Positions 34,203-45,809 of a stretch of DNA of 64,000 bases are shown here, piece by piece. The position numbers were made by a program, and so were the translations under genes. The notes beneath the pieces are model-generated. The model did not search any database. It was not told where the DNA came from and saw only the letters and a list, made by a program, of their open reading frames with translations. Source of the DNA: Pocillopora verrucosa (Eukaryota; Cnidaria; Anthozoa; Scleractinia; Pocilloporidae); assembly GCF_036669915.1 (NCBI RefSeq), contig NC_089322.1:12588178-12652177 (forward strand), written 5' to 3'. Each line of letters opens with the position of its first letter. Within the stretch, counting starts at the first letter, position 1.

Positions 34203-34955
34203 ATGGCTGCTGCCAGTCCACCTTCTGGAGCGAGCGACAATACTAACACTCCTTCTAAAATAATTACTTGTAAGCCAGAACTGGATTTTTCCAATCCTTG
34301 GAAAATGAGTGATCTAGTACTTGTTGTCGAAAACAAGCGATTTCATGTTCATCGTACCATTTTATCGATGTGTTCTCCTGTTTTCGACCGGATGCTTTCC
34401 TCGGACTTCAAAGAGAAAACTGCAACTGAAATTCCACTTCCTGGGAAGAAGGCGGACGAAATAGAGGAACTCCTTCGTTCTATTTACCCTTACGTTGAAC
34501 ATCGAATCTGTGAAGAAAACTCCTTTTCTTTGCTAGAGCTTTCATGTGAATACCAGCTGGATAGACTGAAGGCTCGATGTGAAAAGTACTTCATGTATAA
34601 GAGTATGACTAATGACGAAGCACTCGAATTTGTCGTTATGGCACAAAGACATCAGCTTAGTAATGAACTGATTCAAAGGTGTATGCAAAGGTTTGTTTCG
34701 CAGGAAACTAACTGGGAAACTCTTAAGAAAAATGAATTATTTTCCCAGCTAGAGCCACGGTATTCACAGCAACTTGTAGAGGAAAGAGTGAAGTACCTGG
34801 AGAAAAGGCTGACCTCGTGTAAGTCAACTATTGAAGTTTTGAAGATGAAGAAGAGTGACAAAGACGATGATGACCATGGGCCTTGTTCCTATCGAAGACA
34901 TTTTATGATGAGGAAACGGTTCAGAGAGCTTGAACACTCGAGTCCGTTTGACTAA
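34203..34955 (+). CDS. BTB/POZ domain protein
   Basis: Single exon, 250 residues. The BTB domain spans about residues 32-130: SDLVLVVENKRFHVHRTILS, SPVFDRML, then IPLPGKKADEIEELLRSIYP. A helical region with a BACK-like start (LSCEYQLDRLKARCEKYF, NDEALEFVVMAQRH) follows, then a coiled-coil stretch at about 190-220 and an acidic/basic tail. BTB proteins of this shape commonly act as adaptors for Cullin-3 ubiquitin ligases; that role here is inference. No MATH, Kelch or zinc-finger part is present. AATAAA lies at 34974. Divergent from MANBAL. Confidence 0.9.
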   Translation: MAAASPPSGASDNTNTPSKIITCKPELDFSNPWKMSDLVLVVENKRFHVHRTILSMCSPVFDRMLSSDFKEKTATEIPLPGKKADEIEELLRSIYPYVEHRICEENSFSLLELSCEYQLDRLKARCEKYFMYKSMTNDEALEFVVMAQRHQLSNELIQRCMQRFVSQETNWETLKKNELFSQLEPRYSQQLVEERVKYLEKRLTSCKSTIEVLKMKKSDKDDDDHGPCSYRRHFMMRKRFRELEHSSPFD

Positions 34956-34979
34956 GAGTCTCTACACTTCTGGAATAAA

Positions 34980-37123
34980 AAGGGTGTTTGTGTGATGAAC
35001 TTAATATTTAATTATGACATGTGAAAGAGGAGTAAGCACGAAATTCAAGACTCCAGTTGATAAAGTATTGGACTCATTGGTGTATTCGGGCTTTCAATTT
35101 TTTAAATTAACATTGTAGCATTTTGAATTCAACATTTAGTCAATATTTGCAAAAAATCTTATTTGGTAATTACTCTGGAACTGTTGAATGTGGGTTACCT
35201 CAAACTATCTCATGTCCAACATGTGCCAGTGAGACAGTTAAATTAATACAGTCATACAAAAAAAGTATCTCAAAATTTGTTATAAACATCAAGTTACAAT
35301 GTTTCGTGAATTACTTTTGCTATCAATGGTTTATGAGCTTTGATATTTGTGTGCACTGTGGAAATCTCAGAGAAGAACCAAATTACATTCATCTTAAGGA
35401 AACACTAGATAATGTTAGTTAGAGTTAGAGTAGGTAAAGCAAGACTTCAGCATAAGTTTTATCTGTCTACTGTAGATACAATAGAACCCAGCTAACTCTC
35501 AAGGGAAACAAGGAAGAGTTTGAGTCAGCTGATTGTAAATGATGGAAAAATGGGGTTAAGGGAAATCACATCTTTTTTGAGTTAGCTGGGGGTTTCAAGT
35601 TAACAAAGTTTGAGTTAATAGGAGTTCTACTGTAGTCTTTTTTCAATCATCTTAACAAGGCAGAAAATGTTAGTTTTCTCAAACCAGTATGAGCAGTTAA
35701 CTAAGGGGTGAAAAATGGAATGAATCATAGTAAATTACTTAATTTAATAATAACCCCTCCATGGTAGAAATCTAACATCTGTCTTGGACCTAGCATCAAA
35801 CTAAGAAAATAAGGAAGGTGATTCATTGAAAATTGATGTTTTTAAAATCAGCTAAAATTAATATTCTCTAACATGCTGATATTTTCATCTAATGCCCCCT
35901 AATTAAGAGATCAATTCTGCCCAAAATTTATCTAAATTGCAGGAGCCAAATAAAATGTCATGCTTTCAGGCAGTTAATGTTATATGAACAGTTTAGTTGA
36001 TTGCTCTCAAACTCAAGGCTTGTCACTCCTAGACATTAATCACCACTGAATGGGAGTCCTCTACCTCAATCAAATTAGAGACAGAAGAAGAAAGAAGAGA
36101 GGCATGCACTGGCACCAGTAGAGAAATTCTGCAATTCCTAAATTTTTTCTTTACTCTTTGATAATTTGTTTGCTTAGTTGCCAGTTGGCAGCAAGGGGTG
36201 CGAAAAATTTGCAATCAAATAAAGATTACTTAATGTAATGTGCCTCAAGAGCATCAGAGATTCAGAGCTACAGAGATTTCAAATTTAAGGTTATGTCAGC
36301 CTAACAATTTCACCAATCCACCCCATCCCTCCCCCTTCATGAAAATACTTTCAATAACACAAAAAAAACATGACCTCATCTGTTTTCCCTTAGGGCTCTC
36401 TCTAAAGCATTTTGAGGAGTTTTGATTTTTGAGTACTTATCATTTCTTCCTCTTAAATCATATTCTTCCATAAAGTGTACAGTAGTTTTACACATGAATG
36501 GCATTAACTTTTTAGAGCTTTTGCTTTTTTTTCAAACAAATAAGGGAAAGAGGTCCTGCTCGGTAAAGAGCACTTACAAGAAAAGAAAGCAGCAGTTGAA
36601 AATTATTTCGCGATACTACCAATAGTAAATTGATAAAATAACCATTTGTTTCAATCAATTATTTTTCAATAGTCCACGTTCAGTTTACTGTCTTTACCTT
36701 TAGGAGTGATGCAGAAATAGCTCGCTTAAGATGGTTCAAATATTTGCTTAGGAGCTAATCTTGAGCAAATAAGATCTACAGAAGATCTACAAAGTGTGTC
36801 TTAGTACCTGCAATCCCACTTTTAGTGCTGGATATCACTTTTATGCAGACTTGAAGTGATGTAAAATTGTTCACTGAACACTTAAGATGGTTTGGAGCAA
36901 AAATTACATTACCATGTTTCTCATTTACCCACAAACCCTATATGCTCCAATTTTCCCCTTGTAGAAATTCAAGTTTCAAATAAATAGGCTTCATCTCTAA
37001 AATGCCCATACTCACTCCTCCCTCCTAACCAAAGACAGGAAGTCTATCTTGAAATTTGGCACCATGCCTGACTTTCTTGCATAGTGCATTGCAAATGTTA
37101 TAACATACTATAATTGTAATTTA
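34980..37123. other. Intergenic with one small foldback element
   Basis: No gene recognised. At about 35470-35640 a small element with imperfect inverted ends (CTACTGTAGATACAATAGAAC and its degraded mirror ending TCTACTGTAG) includes the repeated word GTTAGCTGGG / CCCAGCTAAC. The 100-codon plus frame at 35123-35422 lacks an ATG start and has no family features. Confidence 0.45.
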
Positions 37124-37129
37124 TTTATT
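37124..37129 (-). terminator. Candidate polyadenylation signal for SEPHS2
   Basis: AATAAA on the minus strand, about 0.95 kb beyond the stop codon and 0.44 kb beyond the SECIS element. If used, the SECIS lies within the 3' untranslated region, as it must. Confidence 0.4.
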
Positions 37130-37551
37130 CAGACTAGGTAGCATTATCAAAGAATAATTGCGTTTGAGAGGCTGTAAGAGTTCTCCCTTTAAAATTTTGA
37201 AGGTTCTTCAACCAAGGAAGTGTCTACTGCATATTAAATTAATTTCAGTCGAGTGAATGTTCACATGAATAACAATGAATGGTATTTTGGTTTTTTGCCT
37301 AGGAGCTCTGAAAATTAGTATGCCCTCCAGGAACATATTAGAGTGTTTACAGTTGGTTAATGATACTGATCCTAATTTAAAGTAAAACTACAAACAAGTT
37401 ATGAGTCAACTTCGTTTTTCATGAAAAAAAAAAAATGGCAGTTGCAACAAGTACACAGCAGATATTCTATTGCACTCAGTTTTTAATGGGTTCAAATGAT
37501 AATTTAACTTACATTGGAACTCACATGAAGCTCTTAAGAAATTATACTGGC

Positions 37552-37624
37552 CTTGCGTTATATCTATAACATCAGCTCCTTAGGTTACAATCTTTACCTT
37601 AAAAGCTTCATACAAGATAACAAC
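37552..37624 (-). promoter_or_regulatory. SECIS element (form 1-like) of SEPHS2
   Basis: On the minus strand: quartet ATGA (37611-37608), 12-nt stem strand AGCTTTTAAGGT (37607-37596), loop AAAGATTGTA with the required AA at its 5' side (37595-37586), second stem strand ACCTAAGGAGCT (37585-37574) and GAT (37573-37571). The stem has 11 of 12 positions paired, counting two G-U pairs, with one A-A mismatch. The quartet gives the expected tandem G.A/A.G and U.U pairs. Below it, TATCT pairs with AGATA, and after one mismatch more pairs follow. This is 468 nt past the stop codon of a gene with an in-frame TGA at the selenocysteine position. Confidence 0.88.
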
Positions 37625-38078
37625 TAGAGCACTTAAATTTTCACACACAAATTAAACACCATGAATTCACTGAAGGAACAAAGAGTCAAGCTAATACTTA
37701 GTACCACAAATATGAACCATTCAAGACAGTGACTTGGGAAATTTGAGCCCAACAAGCATCATGCAATAGGCTCAGCAGAGAAAGCAAAATTACTAATTAC
37801 CATCTTTGTTGCAGATCTCCTGTGATATCTGAAGCATCCATTCTTCAGGATTCACTTTTTTACCCAAAGAACTTCATATATGACATCAAGGATGGCATCT
37901 ATCATAGCAAAAATCAAACTAAACAGTTTGAATTCAATTGAAAATAACAAAACCATACTTCTTTGAATAATAAGACATTACGGCATGGAGTAGGGGTTCT
38001 AACCTTCAAAACAAGTAGTTATCTATCATACATAATTATTAAATTTATTTTTTATTTAGTATAACTGGCGACCAACTC

Positions 38079-41000
38079 CTAAACTTCAATAATCTTAAGA
38101 TCTGTCTCCAACTTGGCCTGTCTGTTTCCATTCACCACTTCACCAATAATCCAGGATGGTTTTCCATCTAAAGCTTCAAGCTCATCACAGTAACTCTGGG
38201 CTTTGTCATGTGGCAGACAAACAAGAAGACCACCTTAGAATCAAAACAAGTAATGTTACAAACCTTAAATAATGTTTTAGATGTCTATATTCAGTCTACA
38301 GGCAGTCCCTCATTTTAAAAGAAAAAAAAATTAGTCTCACTCCTAGGGTTCTATGCAGGCCACTAACATCAACTTTTTTTCACTTTTTTTTCCCTTATGC
38401 AACTTACTTTGAAAAAGAGGAGGAACTGCAAACATTCTAAGGTATATCTTGCCATAATAACCCTACACACCATTGTTATGAGCTGACAAAAGCATTTTTA
38501 TCATTTAACCACCAATGAAATACCAAGTAAGTTTTTGCTCAAAAACTTGATATCTTCACATGCGAAAATAAATGCTATCTTCACACCTGAAAAGATCACT
38601 TTTGCTATGGTTACATATGAAAATCACACCTTTATAAATAAATTAGTATTTCATTGGTGTTAATATAATAAATAGAATATTTTATGGCTGCTTGGAGGTA
38701 CGACATTTTTCATTTTGTGTTGAAAGATATTTCTCTTGTTTTCTTTGCTCACTTGTGAAATATTTTTCAACACTTGAAGAGAAATTTCTTACCTCTGTGC
38801 TGCCATGTAATATCCTCTCTCTATTAAAAAAAACACCAATGAAATACCAAGTGATCCTTTGTCTGAAACATGATATCTTCATACATGAAGATAACATGTT
38901 ATCTTCACATGTTTTGTGATATTTTCAAACATTAAAAGAGAAATTTCGTGTCTCTGTGCCATCATGCAATCTCTATCCATATCGCTGCTACTACTTGAAA
39001 TTCACAAAAAGTAAAAATGAATCAATCGGTTATTGAAAGAAAATGCAACTGCCAATGAGAATACCAATGACAAGCACACTTGGGCTCAATAGGCAACCTA
39101 TATGGCATGTTGTTAGCAAATAATGCCAACACAGTTTAACCCTTTAACTCCCAGATCAAATTGGTAATTCTCCTCACTGTCAACCATACAATTCTTACAA
39201 TGTTAGTGCAGAAAACTTAGCATTGGATCAACTAATTATCCCCAAATTGATATTTTTCTTTATTCTCATCACTTATCTGGTTGCTACTGTATTGATATTG
39301 TAATGGGAAATTCTGTCTTAGTCACTCATGGGAATTAAAGGGTTAAGGTGGTACTGGAAGCTAACTTGGTGAATTTTCAACAATTTTGAGTATAAAACAT
39401 TTCAGGACAGATTTGTTGCAACAACTTGGAAAGATTTTTAGTGTAGTCTGCCAAATACTATTTTATTTCAACAATTTCATCCTCAAAAAATCAAAAAAAG
39501 GTTGAGATCCAATACCCTCTCATTTAGTAAATTTGTGGCAGAGCATGACAGACTGTGCTGCAGACTTTTCCTCATTGTAATTAGTTTTGGTTTGCCAAGT
39601 TTTAGATCAAAAGAATTAAATCTTCCTAGAGATTATGCTGTTGCAATAGCATGACACCATGAAGCTGCACTAATTAATTTGTGAAAAGCAGCAATATCTT
39701 TGGTAGAATTCATCAGAGAACCCATGTTTACTTTCCTTCCTTCAGTCTCCATCTTGTGTAAGCCAGTGATAAATAGCTGCAGCGGCAAAATGCAAAATAG
39801 CGCAATATAGATGGTCATGATTGCCATATTCATCTTTCAATTTTTTTCCTCAAACCAATCACAACACAATAACTATCTGCCCCATCTGTAGCAACAACAC
39901 CTATCCTGTAGTATTAAGAAAACCTTAGCACCTATGCTGTGCATTAGCAAGAGATGGAAAAGCAAAAGTAGAGGTTGCAATAAATGTTCTAGGCCTTCTC
40001 TCACTTAAAGAAATTGATGTTGCTTAGCTGGAAATTGAAAAGAAGGAAAGAGCATCACTAGAAATAACAAAAATACAAAGTGGTGTGGGCATTTAAAAGT
40101 CACAACTTTCAATCTATTAAACATGGTGTGACAAAATAGAATACATGGTTATTCACTCCCTTATGGTTGTGAAACATCTCTAAAATTAGAAATCATTAAG
40201 AAATTTTTAGAATACCAAGGCTAATGAAAACATATTTGTATTTTTGTTGCTTGGGAAATATAAGTGGTCAGCTACCATCAAGCTCTTTCCCATAAAAAAA
40301 AAGTGTGTCATAATTCATTACTAAATGATTACTTATGAAATGGATGTGTCAGAAATGTAAGTTAAAGAAAATACTGGATGAACTGCCAACACAATTAGAC
40401 CAGGATCCCATCTCTATTTTGCTGCCAGATTGTCCTTTGAGGCAAAAGTTATATTGCATGTATTTCTAAGACAGCATGTTTTTTAATTGTCAAATTTTAG
40501 AAATAAACTACATAAAACTTAGCCATAACCTTTACTATATGACAAAATAAAAGCATTCCAAAACAGTAGAGTTAGCCAGTACTGCTTTGATTGGAAAGCT
40601 ACATCATGTTCAGTTATGACTCACCAGAAGTTTCAGCTGAAAATCCATCCAGTAATTTGAAATTAATACCAGAAGCCTTAAAAATCTTCACCATGTTGGC
40701 CAAGATGGGAAGTGTGTGTATTTTAAATGACACCTCGCCTTTCTGGTTTTTTGCCAAATTATTTGCATGTCCAAGAATTCCAAATCCAGTAACATCTGTA
40801 GCACCATGGGCATCATACTTGTGCATCATGCGAGCAGCATTCCGGTTCAACCTAGACATTGATTCCACAGCATTCTCGTAGCTTTTTTCCACTTCTGCAG
40901 GTGTAACAACATCCTTGATCTTGTTCCAAAATTTGGGCTGTAGAGATGTCAAAGTTAGACTTCAAGTTAGCACCTTACATTTAGAGTAAAACTGGTCTCA

Positions 41001-42338
41001 AAAGAGAAAAAGAAAAAAAAAGAAGACATCTTGGAGAGAGTTATCCAGTCTCTCTGATAGCCTGTACAACAAATCAGTTATTTCATCCCAGAAAGTAGTT
41101 TATACACAACAATAAAATTTTCAGTAAATCATTTTTATGAAGGGAGAGACTCACATCAATATCCTCCAACCACTGGTGTGCATTGACAGCAATCTGAGTT
41201 CCAAGAGGTTTAGTAAGGACTAAAACATCACCAGCCACTGCACTTTCTGGCCTTAACATAAAGTAAATCAACAATTTGTTGGTTAATTTATTCTTCAAGG
41301 CTGGTTGTATTTAATTCAGCAAATTTGATAAACTGAAGATGACAGGAAGATGAATTAACCCTTTACACCCTAATATTAGTGTCCATATTCTCATCATTGT
41401 TGTCTTTACATTTCCCATGATACTGACAAGGAGAATCTATTTGACAATCAGGAGCTCATTGAATTAAATTTCCAATCTTAACATTTTAATAGGCCAAAAA
41501 AGACATTTTTCCAAAATCTCTTGACAAAACGTTGCATCCCCCTCTTTGGATCATATTTCAGCGATCTCTCCCTATGGAGAAAAGTTAATAAAATTTTGTA
41601 TTGTATTAGAAACTCATAAACCCAAGACTTGTCTAAATAATTCAGGACTGGCCCAAGAAATGAGATAATCATAGACAAGATGACGAGTAAAAGAGGTACA
41701 TGATGGTTTTATTGTCAAAAGATTATAAATTTGAATAAAATCCCAATTGGACAGTAGGTTTTGCCTCGTTACTCAATATTGATCTTCATGTACCAAACTT
41801 ACATGATAAATTCGTCGTCGGAGACAACACTGGAAGCAACTCCACCAGTAATGAACCATGGATTAATCACTGTCTGTCCTCCGTTCACTGTTGTACCAGC
41901 TTCTAATGCCAGATCATTGAAACCTTTGATCACTAATGGCGTCACAACTTCTCTTTCCTTCAGTGTCATTTGACTGCTTACTCCAAGTAACATTAACATA
42001 TTATCACATTCAGTAACCCCCATAGCGTATAAGTCACTCAACACATTCGCGCAAGCAATCTTTCCTTGCATGTAAGGATCATCCACGAGAGGATAAAAGA
42101 AATCAGTGGTCTGAACAAGACTTATTCCCTTATGCCTTGTGGGAAGAACACAACTGTCCATTCCAACACCGATTTTTCCTTCTCCTCTCTTGTGATCAAG
42201 TCCCTCAAGGAGCTTTAGCAGTTGCTCCTGAGGGACTTTGCATCCTCATCCTTTGAGTTTTGTGAAGTCTAACAGACGAAACGTTTCGGACAACCCGTGA
42301 TCCTGAGGGATAAATCTGGAATATAATCCAAGAGACAT
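38079..42338 (-). CDS. SEPHS2: Selenophosphate synthetase 2, selenocysteine-containing
   Basis: It makes selenophosphate from selenide and ATP, the selenium donor for selenocysteine. Five exons... in fact four introns split it as 42338-41803, 41251-41155, 40937-40625 and 38233-38079, that is four exons and three introns, closing in phase to 366 codons plus stop TAG at 38079. Codon 31 is TGA (42248-42246) in the context KLKG-U-GCKVPQ, where family members have Sec, Cys, Thr or Arg, so it is read as selenocysteine. Other marks: [86 protein letters not shown] and [11 protein letters not shown]. The ATG at 42338 is the first after an in-frame TAG; the N terminus is shorter than in human SEPHS2. 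Confidence 0.95.
38511..38980. mobile_element. Composite small repeat in SEPHS2 intron 3
   Basis: The words ACCAATGAAATACCAAGT (38511 and about 38835) and the inverted GTATTTCATTGGTG (about 38648) recur, as do GATATCTTCA and AGAGAAATTTC. It looks like two or more copies of a non-coding element inserted into each other. Boundaries approximate. Confidence 0.45.
39136..39346. mobile_element. TTAACCC-type MITE, family A copy 3
   Basis: It starts TTAACCCTTTAACTCCCA and ends GGAATTAAAGGGTTAA. It is in opposite orientation to the nicolin-1 intron copies: for example it reads AACTAATTATCC where they read TAATTAGTT. Confidence 0.75.
41355..41480. mobile_element. Partial TTAACCC-type element in SEPHS2 intron 1
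   Basis: It starts TTAACCCTTTACACCCTAA and shares ATATTCTC, CATTTCCCATG and GACAAGGAGAAT with the 17874 element. The right end is lost. Confidence 0.5.
42246..42248 (-). other. SEPHS2: Selenocysteine UGA codon
   Basis: In-frame TGA at codon 31, at the active-site position of the family. The frame stays open and conserved on both sides for the length of the exon, and a SECIS structure lies in the 3' flank. Read as a stop, it would leave a 30-residue peptide. Confidence 0.93.
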
Positions 42339-44516
42339 GGTTTCACAACCTCGTGACACCTTCTATTTAGATTTCCCAAGTTCGAACAAATGGGACGGAG
42401 ATGGAAAACTGCGATCCTTTTGGTCAGCTTAAATAGATCGGTGGTGTAACTACCATGCAGTATACACCGATATCCCCAAGGCCATGATTGCCGGATTTCA
42501 TATCGTGAGGGACTGGGGCGAGTTTGGAGCCTGCTGGACATTTGCAACCAAGAGCAAAATAGCGGTGTACGAAAAAATAGGCGACCAACTAGGCGACCAT
42601 GGATGGATCCTCTTCCTCTAAGAAATAGCATTGGAACTGTGCTGGGGCACTGTGTACTAATAACTGGCGGAATGAAGGACTAGATTTTATACCCTTAGTC
42701 CAATAGGTAAAAGAAACGGTGAACTAAAGGCATCTTTATGAAAGTTCTTATGAATGAAAACATTGACTGACAGAAGCAAGTGATTTGTTCGGCACACTGG
42801 TCCAAAGGACGACGAGAAAGCATTGAAGATAACAAAAAATTGCCTTTTACGGGCATAAATGCCCTAGACGCGCCTCTCCATTGAATAGCGGGCTCTGTGA
42901 TAAATGACACTAGAGATCACAAATTTGAGCCTATGACAATCGAATTCAGAAAAAGGGAAAAGGCGAAAGGGCAATTTCAAATACTTTGAATATATCATTA
43001 TCATAAATAATTATCATGGAGAAATTTGAAATCAAATTATAAAAAAAATGGGAGATTTTTCAAACAAAGGATATCCAGCTTTAGGCGACCGTGCAGGAGC
43101 CAAGTCACCATTAGTCTTGGTGTCATGGGATGGAAATTTCGTCGTTAGAGAAAGAGCATAGAGAAGAGTGCTGACGTCAAGGGAATGAGTTGCACGTAGC
43201 AAGAACTAGTAAGCGAACCATTAAGGTCGTCACACCATTTTAGCTTTTGGTAGCTTTTGCAGCAGAACAGCGGCTACCATTGTCCCTAGATAAAATATTG
43301 GTCCATCTAGCAGATGCTATAATAGCGCAATTTTGCATAATAACACAAAATCTTCTTAGCGATTTTGGTTTCGAAGGTCATTTGGCACTAAAACAATGAA
43401 ACGCAATTTCCCACTGATGTTGGTGGGGAATTCCGACTCAAAATTTTGAATCGCATTGTTTTTAGACGTGAGCAACTTTATCGTTTTGGCAGAACTATTT
43501 CCCCAGATGCAACCTCTCGAAATCTCTATCAGGAGACAGCGGAATCCATCGAGTATTCGCTTTTTTCTTGCAAAATATTGTTTAAATTTTGGAAATATGT
43601 CTAATCCTGGTTTAAATATAACTGTAAACTCAGACGGAATGTGATATAATTTTTGGGAAACTTGATGTTTAAGAAGACTTTATTTTAATGAATCGTATCT
43701 TACTGTGGAAAACATTATATACACTATAAAAGTGGCAAAAATGTTTCATATTTTTCAAAGTTTCATCGCACGGAATAGAATTATTTACAAAATTGAGGTC
43801 CAAATTGCCAGAGAAAATAGTCAGCTCTCAGACCATTTCTAAAAATGGGAAAAACTATTAAGAGATTGGCCTCGGACAGGTGGAAGTGGAAGAAAAAAAG
43901 TAATAATTCAGCAAACAATAAAGGTAAATTCAAACATATATATGTCACACAGGTGAATAGTACTTTTCCCACGCGCTAATGGGCTAGTATGGAAGTGAAT
44001 AACAATACGGCTATTCACCTCGATCAAGAGACTGTCTCTAAGAATTTGGAATGAGAGCAACAGCTTTAGTAAAAAACAATGTTGGAAGCCACAACGAGCG
44101 GTTTATCTAGTAAGTTAGGTTGAATTTACGTTCATCGTTCCTAATCCTTTTTTAGTTTTGTATATATAGAGAGTTTTCTCATTACATAATCATATTATAG
44201 TTCAACAGATGTCTTCATCTTTGAAATGTTTATCAACTTTTTGAAAAATTCGTTCCTGAGTTAGATTTATCAACCAGATGAACACCTTAATTGGTGCACA
44301 CCATTAAGTTTGAATGATGCAAGGCACGTCCATGAACTCCCAACCATCTTGAAATGAGTGAAGTTCATTGAGGATTTTTCTTTTTGATGCTGTCAGGAAG
44401 GTGAGAGTTTACAATGTCCTGGTTGGGCGGTTACTATAAAGACGAAATATATCATGTTGCACTTCCAGATAAACAGTAGCGAAAGTTGAGGAGAAAGCCG
44501 TTTATTCAGCTGCAGA
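42339..44516. other. Intergenic between SEPHS2 and the GPCR
   Basis: It contains the SEPHS2 promoter side and the GPCR promoter side. A 120-codon minus frame at 42269-42631 begins with ATG but runs in another frame over the SEPHS2 start and has no family features. Nothing else recognised. Confidence 0.45.
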
Positions 44517-45464
44517 ATGATCGCGACAACAAATTCACCAGAACGCGGAACGCAGACGATAACTTATCAAAAACTGTTATGCTCACCCACTTTTGCTAGT
44601 GGGTTAAAGCAAATCCCAATTTATTTCTGTGCAGCTAACATTCTCATCTCCCTCGCAGTATTCATTGGGAATTTCCTTATCCTTGTTGCCCTAAACGAGG
44701 AAGGTTCCCTTCATCCACCTTCCAAACACTTGTATCGTTGTCTGGCCGCAGCTGATCTGTTAGTTGGTCTTGTTACTCAGCCTTTCTTTGCTGTTTATCA
44801 CATGTCCTTAGTTTACGGACATTGGAGTCTTTGTCGATGTTCAATCGACGTAGTCTACATCACAAGCTATACATTATGTGGAGTATCATTGTTAACGTTG
44901 ACGGCCATTAGCGTGGACAGACTTCTCGCCCTGTTGTTGGGAATGAGATACAGACAAATCGTAACTTTGAAACGCACGTACATCATTACAGCCATCCTTT
45001 GGATTATATCCGGTGTTGCTGCTGCATTTTACCCTTTAAATCTTCAAATAACCCGTTTGTATGGTATTATAATTGCAGTATTTTGCCCAGTGATCTCTAC
45101 CTATTCATATATTAAGATCTTCTGCGCTCTCAGTCATCGTCAGACTCACATACAAGATCATAGGGGACAACAGCCGAGCCAACCAAATGCACTGAACATG
45201 GAGCGATACAGAAAGGCAGTATACAGTGCCCTATGGGTGCAGTTAGCATTGGTTGCTTGTTATGTACCAAAATTTATAATTACAATTGTGATCATTCAGA
45301 GAAAAACTTATTCTTCACAGATAATAATCGTTGATGGAATAACGTCGCTTGCAGTGTACTTAAACTCAGCCTTGAACCCGTTTATTTACTGCTGGAAGAT
45401 AAGAGAAGTGAGACAAGCAGTAAAGAAGACAATCAGAAGAGCACTTTGTTGTACATGGACTTAG
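44517..45464 (+). CDS. Class A G protein-coupled receptor, orphan
   Basis: Single exon, 315 residues, plasma-membrane receptor. Seven segments: TM1 at about 36-60 with GN, TM2 at 72-96 with LAAADLLVG, Trp103 before TM3, TM3 at 107-135 ending DRLLAL in place of DRY, TM4 at 152-173, TM5 at 181-204, TM6 at 235-260 and TM7 at 272-292 with NPFIY. Cys108 near the TM3 start is present but I see no Cys in the short second outer loop, and the TM6 CWxP motif reads CYVP. This pattern fits the melanocortin/adenosine/cannabinoid-like group and its many cnidarian orphan relatives. The ligand cannot be told. The intact frame and the C-terminal CC, a possible palmitoylation site, suggest a working gene. Confidence 0.9.
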   Translation: MIATTNSPERGTQTITYQKLLCSPTFASGLKQIPIYFCAANILISLAVFIGNFLILVALNEEGSLHPPSKHLYRCLAAADLLVGLVTQPFFAVYHMSLVYGHWSLCRCSIDVVYITSYTLCGVSLLTLTAISVDRLLALLLGMRYRQIVTLKRTYIITAILWIISGVAAAFYPLNLQITRLYGIIIAVFCPVISTYSYIKIFCALSHRQTHIQDHRGQQPSQPNALNMERYRKAVYSALWVQLALVACYVPKFIITIVIIQRKTYSSQIIIVDGITSLAVYLNSALNPFIYCWKIREVRQAVKKTIRRALCCTWT

Positions 45465-45635
45465 ATATTTTTCCCTGGGGTCACACACGTATCACGATGC
45501 GTACGAGCTCATAGTCTGATAAAACTACAATTGTAAGTACAGGAGAAACGGACTTGTTATCGGGTGAGATTATAATAATACGTATCTCCATTAATGTAAC
45601 TCAGTTTCAAGTCGCTTCCTGCTAAGGAAGCCGGG

Positions 45636-45809
45636 ATGGAATCATCATCTCTACTCGAGAACAGACTTAACCTTTTCCGTAAGTTACACAAACTTTTGAT
45701 GAATAGTGCATTATTCAATTCTTTAACTACCTGGCAACTTCACGAAACGTGGAAAGAAGTATCGCAGGATAGGTACGTAACGGCAATTTGCGATGCTTTG
45801 AAACTCTGA
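45636..45809 (+). CDS. Small open frame, doubtful
   Basis: 57 codons from ATG (MESSSLLENRLNLF...) to TGA just downstream of the GPCR. The composition is protein-like (Leu-rich, helical) but no family is recognised. It could be an exon, since a GTACGT donor lies inside at about 45774, or chance. Confidence 0.2.
   Translation: MESSSLLENRLNLFRKLHKLLMNSALFNSLTTWQLHETWKEVSQDRYVTAICDALKL

Noticed and set aside
35123-35422. 99-codon frame with several Cys pairs
   Set aside because: No ATG start, no flanking splice sites in phase, and the spacing does not match a known zinc finger.
42246-42338. SEPHS2 as a pseudogene because of an early TGA
   Set aside because: The TGA is at the known selenocysteine position, the rest of the gene is intact and a SECIS structure is present.
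42269-42631. 120-codon minus frame over the SEPHS2 start
   Set aside because: It is in another frame than SEPHS2, with no recognisable domain.
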